Part shown: piece by piece, positions 10,133-18,980 of the stretch | How positions within the stretch are numbered: the first letter of the stretch is position 1 | Layout: each line of letters begins with the position of its first letter | Notes under the pieces: generated by a model | The model's input: the letters and a program-made list of their open reading frames with translations, nothing else | What the model was told of the DNA's origin: nothing | Database searches by the model: none | Position numbers and translations under genes: made by a program | Origin: Nostoc sp. C052 | GTDB lineage: Bacteria > Cyanobacteriota > Cyanobacteriia > Cyanobacteriales > Nostocaceae | Length of the DNA: 64,000 nt | NCBI RefSeq assembly: GCF_013393905.1 | Contig: NZ_CP040274.1 | Location: 1-64,000 of the forward strand | Direction of reading: 5' to 3'

Positions 10133-10190
10133 AATCATTTGTTGTGTGGTGCTTCCAAGTAGTTGTTGAAACACCACACAACAAATGATT
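10133..10190. repeat. 19-bp perfect inverted repeat with 20-nt loop
   Basis: AATCATTTGTTGTGTGGTG at 10133-10151 pairs exactly with 10172-10190, and a few further bases can pair with G-U or single mismatches. It is in a gene-free spacer, so it is more likely a foldback miniature element than a terminator. Confidence 0.65.
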
Positions 10191-10724
10191 CTGATGCCGA
10201 GCTGGGGAACAATATTTGCTTTACTGATGTATTCTTCATTTCTTAGCAATCTAAAAATTGATTCTTTTGAGAATATAAGAGTAACATTTTATACTCCCCT
10301 GTCCTGTCAACGAGAAATCAAGGTTTTGACTATTTTGCAGGGAGGGAGTGAATTATTGTATTTAAACTCTCATAAAAGAAAAGCCTTTTTCCAGGGAATA
10401 TCGCGGTTTTGATATTGAACTTAACTGTGAGATAAATAAATATCAAATTCAATAAAACCTACAACCTTTATTTAGCAAGAGTTTTATCCAATAAATTGAG
10501 TTTTAAAGTCATTCGACAAAACCCGATTCTTGCCCAAGAGGATTGTGATCGGTAGATTATACGACTAGCAAATAACATGATATCTTAATTAAGATTTCAG
10601 CTAGTGATTGTTCCCAAAGTTAGTTTTGTCTGATCGGGAATATCCGTCTTTTGTTAAGCTAAAGACACTTGGTTTAATCAGGGCTAAGTATAATCTTTAG
10701 CTATCGCAGTTTACCCTAAAAAAA

Positions 10725-11240
10725 TCAAGGTGTATAAACATACTTGAAATTTGTGTCCCCCTTGTAGCCAGAAGCGATCGCAAGATCCTTAAGGTTTTGC
10801 ACGCCAGTATACTGATGTCCATTAATAACCCAAGTTGGTACACCTGGGACTTTCGCCGCATTGCACAAATCTGGGTGGGGATTGATACCTCTCTTATCGC
10901 ACTCCACTTTGATGCTGTTGTTGATGATCTGGTAGGCTTCTTTACCAAAGAGTAATTTTTGTTCATGACAGTGAGGACACCACCAAGCGACGTATTCTTT
11001 GGCACCGATGTTCACCAAATGCTTCGCCAAGGCTAGTTCTGCCTCCCCAGAAGTGGTGGTGATTGACCAGCCGACTCCAGGCTGAGGACGTTCTTTGGGC
11101 AGGAAGAAAATAATTGATGGGGACTTTTGGTTGTCTGTTTGTTGAGCAATATCTGTCAGTAGGGCAGAGCCATAACTCGTACTAACACAGATAATGGAGA
11201 GCGTTAACAGTGCAAGCAAAAAAGGGTGTTTGATAGCCAT
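10725..11240 (-). CDS. Exported thioredoxin-like protein with CPHC motif
   Basis: 171-aa protein from ATG 11240 (MAIKHPFLLALLTLS); a TTG at 11282 would lengthen it but breaks the signal-peptide pattern. A hydrophobic N-terminus (residues 7-25) should target it to the membrane or periplasm. The redox motif WWCPHC lies at residues 86-91 (C88, C91), followed by a cis-proline candidate in VPGVPTWV and a further Cys pair (VECDKRG and HPDLCNAA). This resembles the thioredoxin domain that in cyanobacteria is fused to VKOR, which recycles quinones and drives disulfide formation; here it stands alone. Likely role: thiol-disulfide exchange outside the cytoplasm. Neighbours give no further clue. It is separated from the next gene upstream by about 100 bp. 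Confidence 0.8.
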   Translation of the reverse strand: MAIKHPFLLALLTLSIICVSTSYGSALLTDIAQQTDNQKSPSIIFFLPKERPQPGVGWSITTTSGEAELALAKHLVNIGAKEYVAWWCPHCHEQKLLFGKEAYQIINNSIKVECDKRGINPHPDLCNAAKVPGVPTWVINGHQYTGVQNLKDLAIASGYKGDTNFKYVYTP

Positions 11241-11337
11241 ATTAAATATATACTTTGATTGAATAGTTGTCGAAGCGAACAATTAGAAGCTTTAAGATTG
11301 TAGTATTTTGTATAACTGATAACACGAAGTCAAGATA

Positions 11338-12042
11338 TTAGTCTTCATCATCTTCATCTTCATAATCGAAATCATCATCACCATGTTCTTCATACCACTT
11401 TCTTTCTGACTCCAAAGCGATTTCTCTTGAGATCCTTTTTCTTTCTAGGGCTTCCCTTTCTAACTTTTCTATTTCTTGCCTTTCTATTTCTTCTCTATCT
11501 CTGATTTCTCTTTCTACCCTGTCTCTTTCAAGCTGAATTAATCGCTGCTCCACTCGTTCACAATAGAAATCCAAAGCCTTACCTGTGGCTGCTCCGGTAA
11601 TCGCACCACCAGCTAAAAATATTATTACAGTTTTCCAGCCCCCAAAAGGATTACCACTCCACTCCAAACTACCTTCATTGAGCCACACCAGTAGGAAGTA
11701 GACGAGAATTCCAACAACTGTATTGATCGGTGCAAAGACTCTTGGTGTCATCTCGGTTTGACGAAGTATTAACCACTGCGCCAGACTGAGAATCATACCA
11801 AAGATTACCGCAGCGATCGCACAAAGAATAACATTACCTGTCCAAGTGAATGGATCTACTGCAAATTTAATGATTAGGGTGATAATAATCGGGGCAGAGA
11901 GCAAAAAGCTCAGGAGTAGGCTAGCGCTAATCGCAAGAAACCAGTAGCGACCGAGATAACCCAGGCGAAATTCTAACAACGACTCTTGTACTCCAAACAA
12001 AGTCATCCAAAATGCAATACTCGCGGTCAAATAATCAAGCAT
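11338..12042 (-). CDS. Four-helix membrane protein with charged coiled-coil tail
   Basis: 234-aa protein, family not recognised. Four hydrophobic spans are visible at about residues 34-60, 68-92, 106-126 and 136-155. The region from ~160 to 220 is an almost unbroken run of Arg/Glu-rich heptads (EREIRDREEIERQEIEKLER), a likely long single helix or coiled coil, and the last dozen residues are nearly all Asp/Glu. The layout suggests a membrane anchor with a cytoplasmic protein-binding or ion-binding tail. It starts with ATG 12042. It is in the same direction as the thioredoxin-like gene about 100 bp downstream; a shared transcript is possible. Confidence 0.65.
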   Translation of the reverse strand: MLDYLTASIAFWMTLFGVQESLLEFRLGYLGRYWFLAISASLLLSFLLSAPIIITLIIKFAVDPFTWTGNVILCAIAAVIFGMILSLAQWLILRQTEMTPRVFAPINTVVGILVYFLLVWLNEGSLEWSGNPFGGWKTVIIFLAGGAITGAATGKALDFYCERVEQRLIQLERDRVEREIRDREEIERQEIEKLEREALERKRISREIALESERKWYEEHGDDDFDYEDEDDED

Positions 12043-12339
12043 TAGCCGTTGTTTTACCCATGTGTTGAAGAGGGTATTTTCTAGAATAAGCTGAAATTGA
12101 ATTCAGTTGGCACAAGTCAGAAATCAGAATTGAATTCAGGCACCTGACAACTGAAGTCTTTCTTGTTAACTGTGGTATTCGGCTGATTTTCGTTAAAGTA
12201 TTCTTTCATCGGTGCAAAATATAAAAAGCAATTAAAAACCCCAACCTGTTTAAAGGATGGGGGCATAAATAAAAACTCTATATCCCATGATGACACAATT
12301 CAATATTTGTTCGACTGCTGTCAGCCTAGAGGTGGGCCA

Positions 12340-13281
12340 ATGAACAAACCACCATCTAGACGCAAGAAAGTTATCCCTGTGGCATCTGGTGAACCAAAGC
12401 CAGCAACCGACTCTGCAAAGGAAAATAATTCTGGGCAGGATAACCCAGCCTCAGCAACGATTACAGTGACTGCTGTTGAAGTAAAAGAGTTGACCGAGGA
12501 AGAACAAAGCTTACGCCTACACTTGGAACAGCGTGTAGAACGTGCGTTTTTAGAAGCGGGTCAGGCGCTGATGGAGTTGAGGGACAGACGGCTGTACCGT
12601 TCCACGCACCGGACTTTTGAAGAATACTGCCGCGAACGCTTCAATTATAGTCGTGATGCGGCGTACTTAAAGATTTCGGCTACTGTCGTTTATGAGAATC
12701 TCCAAAAGTTTTTGCCGACCAATGGTCGGCAAATTCCAATGCCGACCAACGAACGACAATTGCGTTTTTTGGCGAAAGCCGAGTTGGAACCAGCTGTGCA
12801 AGCGGATGTTTGGCAGCAGGCAGTAGAGCAAGCTGGGAATAAGATTCCCTCTGGTCGGATAGTAAAAGATGTTGTAGATAGGATACGCGAAAGGACGAAA
12901 GTACCCAATCCTTACCATATTGGTGAAATATGCATTCTTTTGCCAAAGGATAACCCAGACTTGAGAGGTAAAGCGGGTTATTGGGGTGTGGTAACTCATG
13001 TTGGCGAATATAGTTGTACAGTCCAGACATGGGACGGCGATTATACCGTGAAGATTGAACACCTGAAATCACTGGAATTGCTTGATGAAGATTGCCAATT
13101 CATGCAGCAGCTATGTATGAGGTTACGGCAGTTGCATCAAGTGACGACCCGTGACTCTTCTGTAGATTGGCTGTTGCAGGGGTTGGGGAAACAAGCTAAA
13201 CCTTATCTGTCATCCTTGCAGGCAAAGCTGCTGGCGGCTGTTGAAAGGGAGTACAAGCTGGTTTGGAGACAGCAAAAATAA
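12340..13281 (+). CDS. Hypothetical protein, possibly DNA-binding, of a type common on cyanobacterial plasmids
   Basis: 313-aa protein from ATG 12340, chosen because AGAGGTGG stands just upstream; a TTG at 12307 would add 11 residues. The N-terminus is basic (NKPPSRRKKVIP). Residues ~65-110 (LEQRVERAFLEAGQALMELRDRR) and the following TFEEYCRERFNYSRDAAY resemble a helical module seen in plasmid and phage proteins that bind DNA. The middle has WGVVTHVGEYSCTVQTWDGDY, a small beta-barrel-like segment. From memory, related proteins sit on Nostoc plasmids near replication genes, but no replication or partition gene is seen here, so the function stays open. It converges on the NRPS gene with only 27 bp between stops. 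Confidence 0.6.
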   Translation: MNKPPSRRKKVIPVASGEPKPATDSAKENNSGQDNPASATITVTAVEVKELTEEEQSLRLHLEQRVERAFLEAGQALMELRDRRLYRSTHRTFEEYCRERFNYSRDAAYLKISATVVYENLQKFLPTNGRQIPMPTNERQLRFLAKAELEPAVQADVWQQAVEQAGNKIPSGRIVKDVVDRIRERTKVPNPYHIGEICILLPKDNPDLRGKAGYWGVVTHVGEYSCTVQTWDGDYTVKIEHLKSLELLDEDCQFMQQLCMRLRQLHQVTTRDSSVDWLLQGLGKQAKPYLSSLQAKLLAAVEREYKLVWRQQK

Positions 13282-13308
13282 ACTTGATTGTTAATGCAAC
13301 AATTCAAT

Positions 13309-16300
13309 CTAGTGCCTGCTCTTTTTTTTTAGTTTTACGCTCTCTTCGTTTAAGGAAGATAACTTAATCCGCCGACTTTCACGCGATAGTGGGACTAAAA
13401 CTGGGGCAAGACTTTGAGCATTGCTTTCTTTAAAGCTTTCCACCACCTTAGATAATTCTGCAATTGTCGATGCCTCAAATACGCTACGCAAAGGCAACTC
13501 CACGTGTAAGGCGTCGCGCACTCTAGAGACAAGCTGAGTTGCCAGTAATGAATGACCCCCTAATTCAAAGAAATTATCATAAATTCCGACGCTCTTAAGT
13601 CCCAAAACCTCAACAAAAATTTTCACCAGCTCTTGTTCAACAGGAGTTCGAGGTGCAATGTAATTTTCAGGCAATTGGGGCTTGATTCCATTATGGAATG
13701 CTCTTAAGGCGCGGCGATTGACTTTACCATTAGCTGTTAGAGGTAAAGACTCCAATACTACAAAATCTGATGGGATCATGTACTCAGGCAGTTTTTGTGC
13801 TACGTAATTCTGCAACTGCGGCACTAACTTACGTGCTGCTTTGGTTTGTAGGGGATTATTGGCGTAAGATTGCCAAGACCGAGAGAGAGTCGTACTATAG
13901 GGAAAAATAGTTCTTTTACTTACTTCATCTTGCCGTACAAAAGCTACATCATAATGTCCTTCAGTACTTGAATATGACCAGGTAATATCAACGCTATAAG
14001 GTACGTTCAGCGCATAGAAATCTTCTGGATCTACTCCGAAATTTTCTAGTTCTTGCAAAGCTTTACGTATTTGCCCTACAGTTTTAAAACCTTTTACGTC
14101 TGATAGCCATTCTGCTGTTTTAATTGCTGACATCAGCCGCGCATTAGGTACATTAATAATGCTTAATATTTCTGGCTGATTCTCAATTAATAACTGGCGT
14201 ACTGCTGAGACTGTTAGATTATCTTCAGACCAGTTAAATACTGAATAATTTCCAGCATTACTAACAATTTCGGCACGAATATGAAGAATAACATTGTAAC
14301 GAAACTCAGTTAACTCATTGTGATGTTTACCCCGGATCAGTTGGATTTGTACATGATTAATTTGCGGAAAGCGTTGCTTGATTGCAGTAAAAAAAGCTGG
14401 GTCAATAACTAACTCTGTTTCTTGAAATATTTGCCTTTGTACCCGTTGTTGTAACTCCAAGCAGGTAAGGGAAGGTTCAGCTTGATACAGTTGGACTGAC
14501 GCATGAAAAGCTTGCAAGAGTGGCAAATTACGCACATCCCCTATGAAGATAAAGCCACCTGGAGCAGTTGCCTGCACAGCACCTTCTAATACACTAATTA
14601 GATAATCAATAGTAGGAAAATATTGTACAACCGAGTTCAGAATTACTGCATCAAAAGCTGCTATTTCGACTTTATCGAAGTTAGTAGCCATTTGCTGATA
14701 CAGTGTTACCTGCGGCATTTCTTGTTTTTGTAGCTGTTGCTGAATACAGCTAAGTGAAACTGAGGAAAAGTCTGTTCCCCAATATTTAGTGCAGTGAGGT
14801 GCAACTCTAAATAGAATCAAGCCTGTTCCACAACCAATTTCTAACACTCGTTTGGGTTGTAAAGCCAAAATCTGCTCGACTTGGTTATCCACCCACTCAC
14901 GCATCTGCTCTGCTGGAATAGGCTGATTTGTGTAACTACTATTCCAGCCGACAAAATTGAATGTAGGATCTGAATCAGTAGATTGATTATAAGTTTCGTT
15001 ATACAACATCTGCCATTGTAAAACCTGCTCATTCTGGAATTGCATTAATTGCAAATTCTCCTGTTCGTTACTGTATTCAGTTTTTGGTACTATATAAGCT
15101 ACTAGGCGCTTTTCTTGTTCATCCTGACTAGTTATTACTACAGTTTCCTGCACTGCTGGATGCTGACTCAGTACCGCTTCAATTTCTCCCAACTCAATCC
15201 GGTAGCCACGAATTTTTACCTGCTCGTCAAGACGACTTAAAAATTCAATGTTGCCATCTACTCGATAGCGAACTAAATCACCTGTTTTATAAAGCCGCGC
15301 TTTTAACTTATTAGTAAAAGAATGATAAATGAAGGATTCAGCAGTTAAGTCAGGATGATTTAAATAACCTCGTGCTAACCCATCACCGCTTATGTATAAC
15401 TCTCCCGGAACGCCAATAGGTACTGGTTGTAAATGTTTATCTAATATATAAAGTTTTGTATTGGCGATCTCGTGACCAATTGCAGGTGCTAAATTATCTT
15501 TATTCTTAACAGAAATATGACCAGAAGTTGTAACAACCGTGTTCTCCGTTGGCCCATAATTATTAAATACTTGAAAAGAGTGAGAAGCTAAAGGATATTG
15601 ATTTAGTTTGTCTCCACCTGTGAGCAATATTCGTAAAGCTGCATTTTTAGGAAAATCTAATAATAGAACTTTCTCTGCTAAAGGTGTTGGGATGAAAGAA
15701 ATTGTTATTGCTTTTGATACTAGCCAATCTCGGAAATCGTCAGGCGATCGCCTGGTTTCATCATCCACAAAATAAATGCTTGCCCCAGTACTAAGATAAG
15801 GCCAAATTTCCCAGCCGCAAGCATCAAAGCCAACTCCAGAAATCTGCGTTGCTCGATCAAGGCGTGAAACTGCAAACGCTTTTTGATGCCAAAATACTAA
15901 ATTTAACAATCCTCTATGTTCAATTTTAACCCCTTTAGGTTTTCCAGTTGAACCAGAGGTATAAATGACATAAGTGAGGTGATCTACTGTAACTTTACTA
16001 GTAAGATTATCTTCAATCTCTTGAGAAATAATTTCCCAATCTTTATCTAAACAGATTATTTGTGAATTAGAGTTTTTCAGCCGTTCAAGCCATCGCTCGT
16101 GAGTTAATAAAACTGAGACTTGAGCATCTTCAAGCATAAAGTTTAAACGTTCAGATGGATAGCTTGGATCTAAAGGTACATAAGCTCCACCTGCTTTCAA
16201 GATGCCCAACATACCGATTACCATATCAAAAGAGCGTTCTACACAAAGTCCTACTAAAACTTCGCTTTTAACTCCTAATTTTTTGAGATAATGTGCAACT

Positions 16301-17934
16301 TTATTACTGCGTACATTTAACTTTTTATAGCTAAGTTGCTCATCGCCAAATACTAGTGCAGTTGCCTCACTATTCTGCTCTGCTACGCTCTCAATTAACT
16401 GATGAATACACTTATCTTGAGGATAAATTGCCTGGGTATTGTTCCATCCAACTAACAATTGATGTAGCTCAGATTCGCTTAAAAATGGTAAATGTGCAAT
16501 TCGGTCTTCTGGATTTGCAACTATACCCTCCAGTAACGTTTGGAAGTGTCCTAGCATCGTAGTGATAGTAGCGTCATCGAATAAATCAGTGCTATAAATT
16601 ACAAAACCACTAATTCCTTCTGTGCTATCTGCCCATAACCCATTTTGAGTATTTCGCTCCCACAAGTGGAACTCCAAATCAAAGCGCGTTGTTTCCGTTT
16701 CAAATGGTAGCGGACTTAAAGTTAAATTAGGTAACTCTAAGGCTGTCATCGGCGCATTTTGGAGCGCAAAAACAACTTGAAATAGCGGATTTTGATTCAG
16801 ATTACGCTCTGGATGTAGTTCTTCTACAAGTTTTTCAAAAGGTAAATCTTGATGGCTGTATGCTTCTAGAGCTACCTCTTTAACTCGACTCAATAGTTCC
16901 CGAAAAGTTGGGTTTCCTGATAGGTCAGTACGCAGCACTAAGCTATTGACAAAAAAACCAATTAATCCTTCTAGTTCGCTACGATTGCGATTAGCAATAG
17001 GTGAACCAACTACAATATCCTCTTGCTGCGTGTAGCGATAGAGCAAAGTCTGAAACGCTGCCAGCATCGTCATGAACAAGGTAACGCCTTCTTGGGAACT
17101 CAGTGCCTCTAACGCTTGAGTTAAGGTGTGTGGTAGCTCTAAAAATTGTTTTGCACCCCTGTAGCTAGGAACTGCTGGTCTTAGTCGGTCGGTGGGGAGA
17201 TTCAATACCGAAATCCCGTTTAATTGCTTTTGCCAATAAACTAACTGGCTTTGTAGGGGCGAGGTGCCGTTTGCTGCCACTCCTTGTAGCCACTCCCGTT
17301 GCCATTGAGCGAAATCTGCATATTGAATGGGTAGTTCTGGTAGAAGCGTAGATACGGAGTGGCTAGTCGTCAGACATCGCTTATCCCCTGCCAAGGCTTT
17401 GTATAATACCCCCAATTCTTTAATTAGCACTCCAATTGACCAGCCATCGGCAACTATGTGATGTAGATTTAGCAGCAGGAGATATTCTGCTTCATCCAGT
17501 TGCAGTAGCTTTACTCGCAGTAATGGCCCAGTGGTGAGATTGAAAGGATGTTGAGCCTCTTGGGTTACGATTTGCTGCACTTGTGTGTCGCGTTCTGGGC
17601 TGTCTAAATTGCGTAGGTCTATTAAGGGAAGAGGTATGGTTAAGCTAGGTGCGATCGCCTGTATTGGTTGCTGCTCTACCATAACAAACCTAGTACGTAA
17701 CGTTTCGTGGCGACGTACAATTTCGTTGAATGTCTGCTTTAAGGCGGTGAAGTTGAGGGAACCTGTCAGGTGAAGTGCTGTTGACACGTTGTAAAATGGA
17801 TTCCCCGGTGCTAACTGGTCGAGAAACCACAATCGCTGCTGGGCGAAAGAAGTGGGAAAAACGAAAACCTCTGCTTCCTTAGAAAAATTAAGTTTTTCAT
17901 CATCTGTGAGACTACTGTAAATATACTGGCTCAT
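13309..17934 (-). CDS. Single-module NRPS: condensation, adenylation interrupted by methyltransferase, carrier
   Basis: 1541-aa nonribosomal peptide synthetase. The condensation domain spans ~25-450 with HHIVADG at 158-164. The adenylation domain (~480-960) has YTSGSTGKPKG, NNYGPTE and KTGDLVRY. After the A8 motif (QVKIRGYRIELGEIE) a SAM methyltransferase of ~300 residues is inserted (VLEIGCGTG), then A10 (PLTANGKVNRRAL). A carrier domain carries the phosphopantetheine serine in ELGGHSLL (about Ser1462). Placing GrsA positions on the A domain gives the code DAWFLGNVVK, which I recall as a leucine code, so the predicted unit is N-methyl-leucine. No thioesterase or reductase domain follows and no other NRPS/PKS gene lies in the window. 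Because the module begins with a C domain it should accept an acyl or peptidyl donor from a protein encoded elsewhere. Confidence 0.93.
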   Translation of the reverse strand: MSQYIYSSLTDDEKLNFSKEAEVFVFPTSFAQQRLWFLDQLAPGNPFYNVSTALHLTGSLNFTALKQTFNEIVRRHETLRTRFVMVEQQPIQAIAPSLTIPLPLIDLRNLDSPERDTQVQQIVTQEAQHPFNLTTGPLLRVKLLQLDEAEYLLLLNLHHIVADGWSIGVLIKELGVLYKALAGDKRCLTTSHSVSTLLPELPIQYADFAQWQREWLQGVAANGTSPLQSQLVYWQKQLNGISVLNLPTDRLRPAVPSYRGAKQFLELPHTLTQALEALSSQEGVTLFMTMLAAFQTLLYRYTQQEDIVVGSPIANRNRSELEGLIGFFVNSLVLRTDLSGNPTFRELLSRVKEVALEAYSHQDLPFEKLVEELHPERNLNQNPLFQVVFALQNAPMTALELPNLTLSPLPFETETTRFDLEFHLWERNTQNGLWADSTEGISGFVIYSTDLFDDATITTMLGHFQTLLEGIVANPEDRIAHLPFLSESELHQLLVGWNNTQAIYPQDKCIHQLIESVAEQNSEATALVFGDEQLSYKKLNVRSNKVAHYLKKLGVKSEVLVGLCVERSFDMVIGMLGILKAGGAYVPLDPSYPSERLNFMLEDAQVSVLLTHERWLERLKNSNSQIICLDKDWEIISQEIEDNLTSKVTVDHLTYVIYTSGSTGKPKGVKIEHRGLLNLVFWHQKAFAVSRLDRATQISGVGFDACGWEIWPYLSTGASIYFVDDETRRSPDDFRDWLVSKAITISFIPTPLAEKVLLLDFPKNAALRILLTGGDKLNQYPLASHSFQVFNNYGPTENTVVTTSGHISVKNKDNLAPAIGHEIANTKLYILDKHLQPVPIGVPGELYISGDGLARGYLNHPDLTAESFIYHSFTNKLKARLYKTGDLVRYRVDGNIEFLSRLDEQVKIRGYRIELGEIEAVLSQHPAVQETVVITSQDEQEKRLVAYIVPKTEYSNEQENLQLMQFQNEQVLQWQMLYNETYNQSTDSDPTFNFVGWNSSYTNQPIPAEQMREWVDNQVEQILALQPKRVLEIGCGTGLILFRVAPHCTKYWGTDFSSVSLSCIQQQLQKQEMPQVTLYQQMATNFDKVEIAAFDAVILNSVVQYFPTIDYLISVLEGAVQATAPGGFIFIGDVRNLPLLQAFHASVQLYQAEPSLTCLELQQRVQRQIFQETELVIDPAFFTAIKQRFPQINHVQIQLIRGKHHNELTEFRYNVILHIRAEIVSNAGNYSVFNWSEDNLTVSAVRQLLIENQPEILSIINVPNARLMSAIKTAEWLSDVKGFKTVGQIRKALQELENFGVDPEDFYALNVPYSVDITWSYSSTEGHYDVAFVRQDEVSKRTIFPYSTTLSRSWQSYANNPLQTKAARKLVPQLQNYVAQKLPEYMIPSDFVVLESLPLTANGKVNRRALRAFHNGIKPQLPENYIAPRTPVEQELVKIFVEVLGLKSVGIYDNFFELGGHSLLATQLVSRVRDALHVELPLRSVFEASTIAELSKVVESFKESNAQSLAPVLVPLSRESRRIKLSSLNEESVKLKKKSRH

Positions 17935-18300
17935 AAGTGAATGGCAAACAGTTGTGATGGAATTTGTGGAAACTTTTTCTCAGGTCATCTTGTTGTCAAT
18001 GCTTCGATAGGAGTTTAGCTTTGAAGAACTAATGGTTCTCGGATCAGTAAATCGGTTATCAGTGACGCCCATTTCAGAAGCAGGGGAGGAGAAAGATTTT
18101 GGCAATGAAAATTTCTTAAATGCCCGCTTAAAATAGAGACAGTTCTTCTGATGATACATTTCCCCTCCATCGCATATCAAACTGAGGTGACAAGCTGTAC
18201 ATAAGCCCAGATTTTTTGCTTGTGAGAAATCCGGGATAAGGTTGCCATTGCGGCAAACTTTTACTTTAAGTCACAGAAAAATAAGCATTCCAGCTTTTTA

Positions 18301-18350
18301 GGGCGGCCACATTATCCTTTAATTCCGGCCATCTTTTCCTTTAAGTGACA
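18301..18350 (-). repeat. Remnant of an IS21-type element end
   Basis: On the - strand the sequence starts TGTCACTTAAAGGAAAAGAT and then repeats the motif (TTAAAGGATAATGTGGCCG). Tandem TAAAGGA...TGGCCG blocks behind a TGTCA terminus are what I know from IS21-family ends. No transposase is nearby, so this is a solo relic. Confidence 0.45.
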
Positions 18351-18532
18351 TTCTTCATGCACCGAACTAAAACGTTATAGCTATTTTATAAACAATGTGA
18401 CAACTATGTTATTGATAGTTTTCACAAGAAATATTTTGTTGGTAAAAATATGACTCAATTATGGCTGTGAGTTGCCTTTATTGGCATGATTATTTTGGAT
18501 TAATTCGTAATGAGCTACGCCCCATTACGCTC

Positions 18533-18560
18533 TAAGCGTAGCTATGCCGGAGGCTTTACG
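18533..18560. repeat. Short dispersed repeat, copy 1
   Basis: A 28-bp unit beginning TAAGCGTAGCTATGCC and ending GGCTTTACG; the same unit with one mismatch recurs at 26252-26279. It is one of the small palindromic repeat families scattered through Nostoc-type genomes. Confidence 0.7.
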
Positions 18561-18583
18561 TAATTCATAATTAAATTTTTTGT

Positions 18584-18961
18584 TTATGTAGCTTGCATTT
18601 TTTCACTTTGGGGTTTTGATAGTGCTTGTAATTCTTCCCAACTGTAATGAAGAGGTAATTCAGTTGGTTTGCGATCAGCGCCTAATCCCAAACTAATAGT
18701 CGGCTGAAGTTCTTCAATAAATTCTTCTGCATAAACAACCAGTTCATTGGCTGCAACTCCAAGTGCGATCGCACCCGCAACTCCACCAATCGCAGCACCA
18801 ACTTTACCACCAATCGATCGACCTAGTGCGGCTCCAGCAATCCCACCTCCTACAACTCCCAATCCCGTCGTAATAAGATGAGTATTAGAGGATGATGTTT
18901 CTCTTGAGTTTTGATTTTGCGTTTCTAAATTAGTCTGTTGATCGTTCATAAATTTGTCCAT
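18584..18961 (-). CDS. Small glycine-zipper protein
   Basis: 125-aa protein. A polar, Gln/Asn/Ser-rich N-terminus (~30 residues) precedes a Gly/Ala-rich stretch (TGLGVVGGGIAGAALGRSIG, then further GxxxG steps to about residue 75) that matches glycine-zipper membrane segments. The C-terminal ~45 residues are soluble (PLHYSWEELQALSKPQ). The start may be ATG 18961 or ATG 18949; the second has AGGA upstream. It ends the same-direction pair with the GMC oxidoreductase, only 19 bp away, so the two are probably co-transcribed with this gene downstream. The role is unknown; glycine-zipper proteins can form membrane assemblies. Confidence 0.7.
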   Translation of the reverse strand: MDKFMNDQQTNLETQNQNSRETSSSNTHLITTGLGVVGGGIAGAALGRSIGGKVGAAIGGVAGAIALGVAANELVVYAEEFIEELQPTISLGLGADRKPTELPLHYSWEELQALSKPQSEKMQAT

Positions 18962-18980
18962 CCTAGAAATAATAAACTTT

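Larger units (their letters stand above)
9567..10724. other. Gene-poor spacer with two strong palindromes
   Basis: About 1.15 kb with no convincing gene. Short open frames exist on the + strand (around 9725-10129 and 10185-10412) but lack ribosome-binding sites and family resemblance. The stretch holds two long perfect inverted repeats (listed separately) and a locally repetitive patch at 10000-10090 with short imperfect palindromes (CATCC...GGATG). It probably is a graveyard of small mobile elements plus the tpsA promoter. Confidence 0.5.
17935..18583. other. NRPS upstream region and repeat remnants
   Basis: 650 bp without a supported gene. A 66-codon open frame at 17980-18180 on the - strand has no good start signal. 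The region contains an IS21-type end remnant (18301-18350) and a dispersed short repeat (18533-18560). The NRPS promoter should be in the first ~250 bp; no clear consensus was seen. Confidence 0.5.

Noticed and set aside
12667..13072. Two long frames antisense to the 12340-13281 gene
   Set aside because: No ribosome-binding site; the + strand frame has better codon use and start.
17980..18180. 66-codon frame before the NRPS gene, possible leader peptide
   Set aside because: No start signal and no family likeness; located among repeat remnants.
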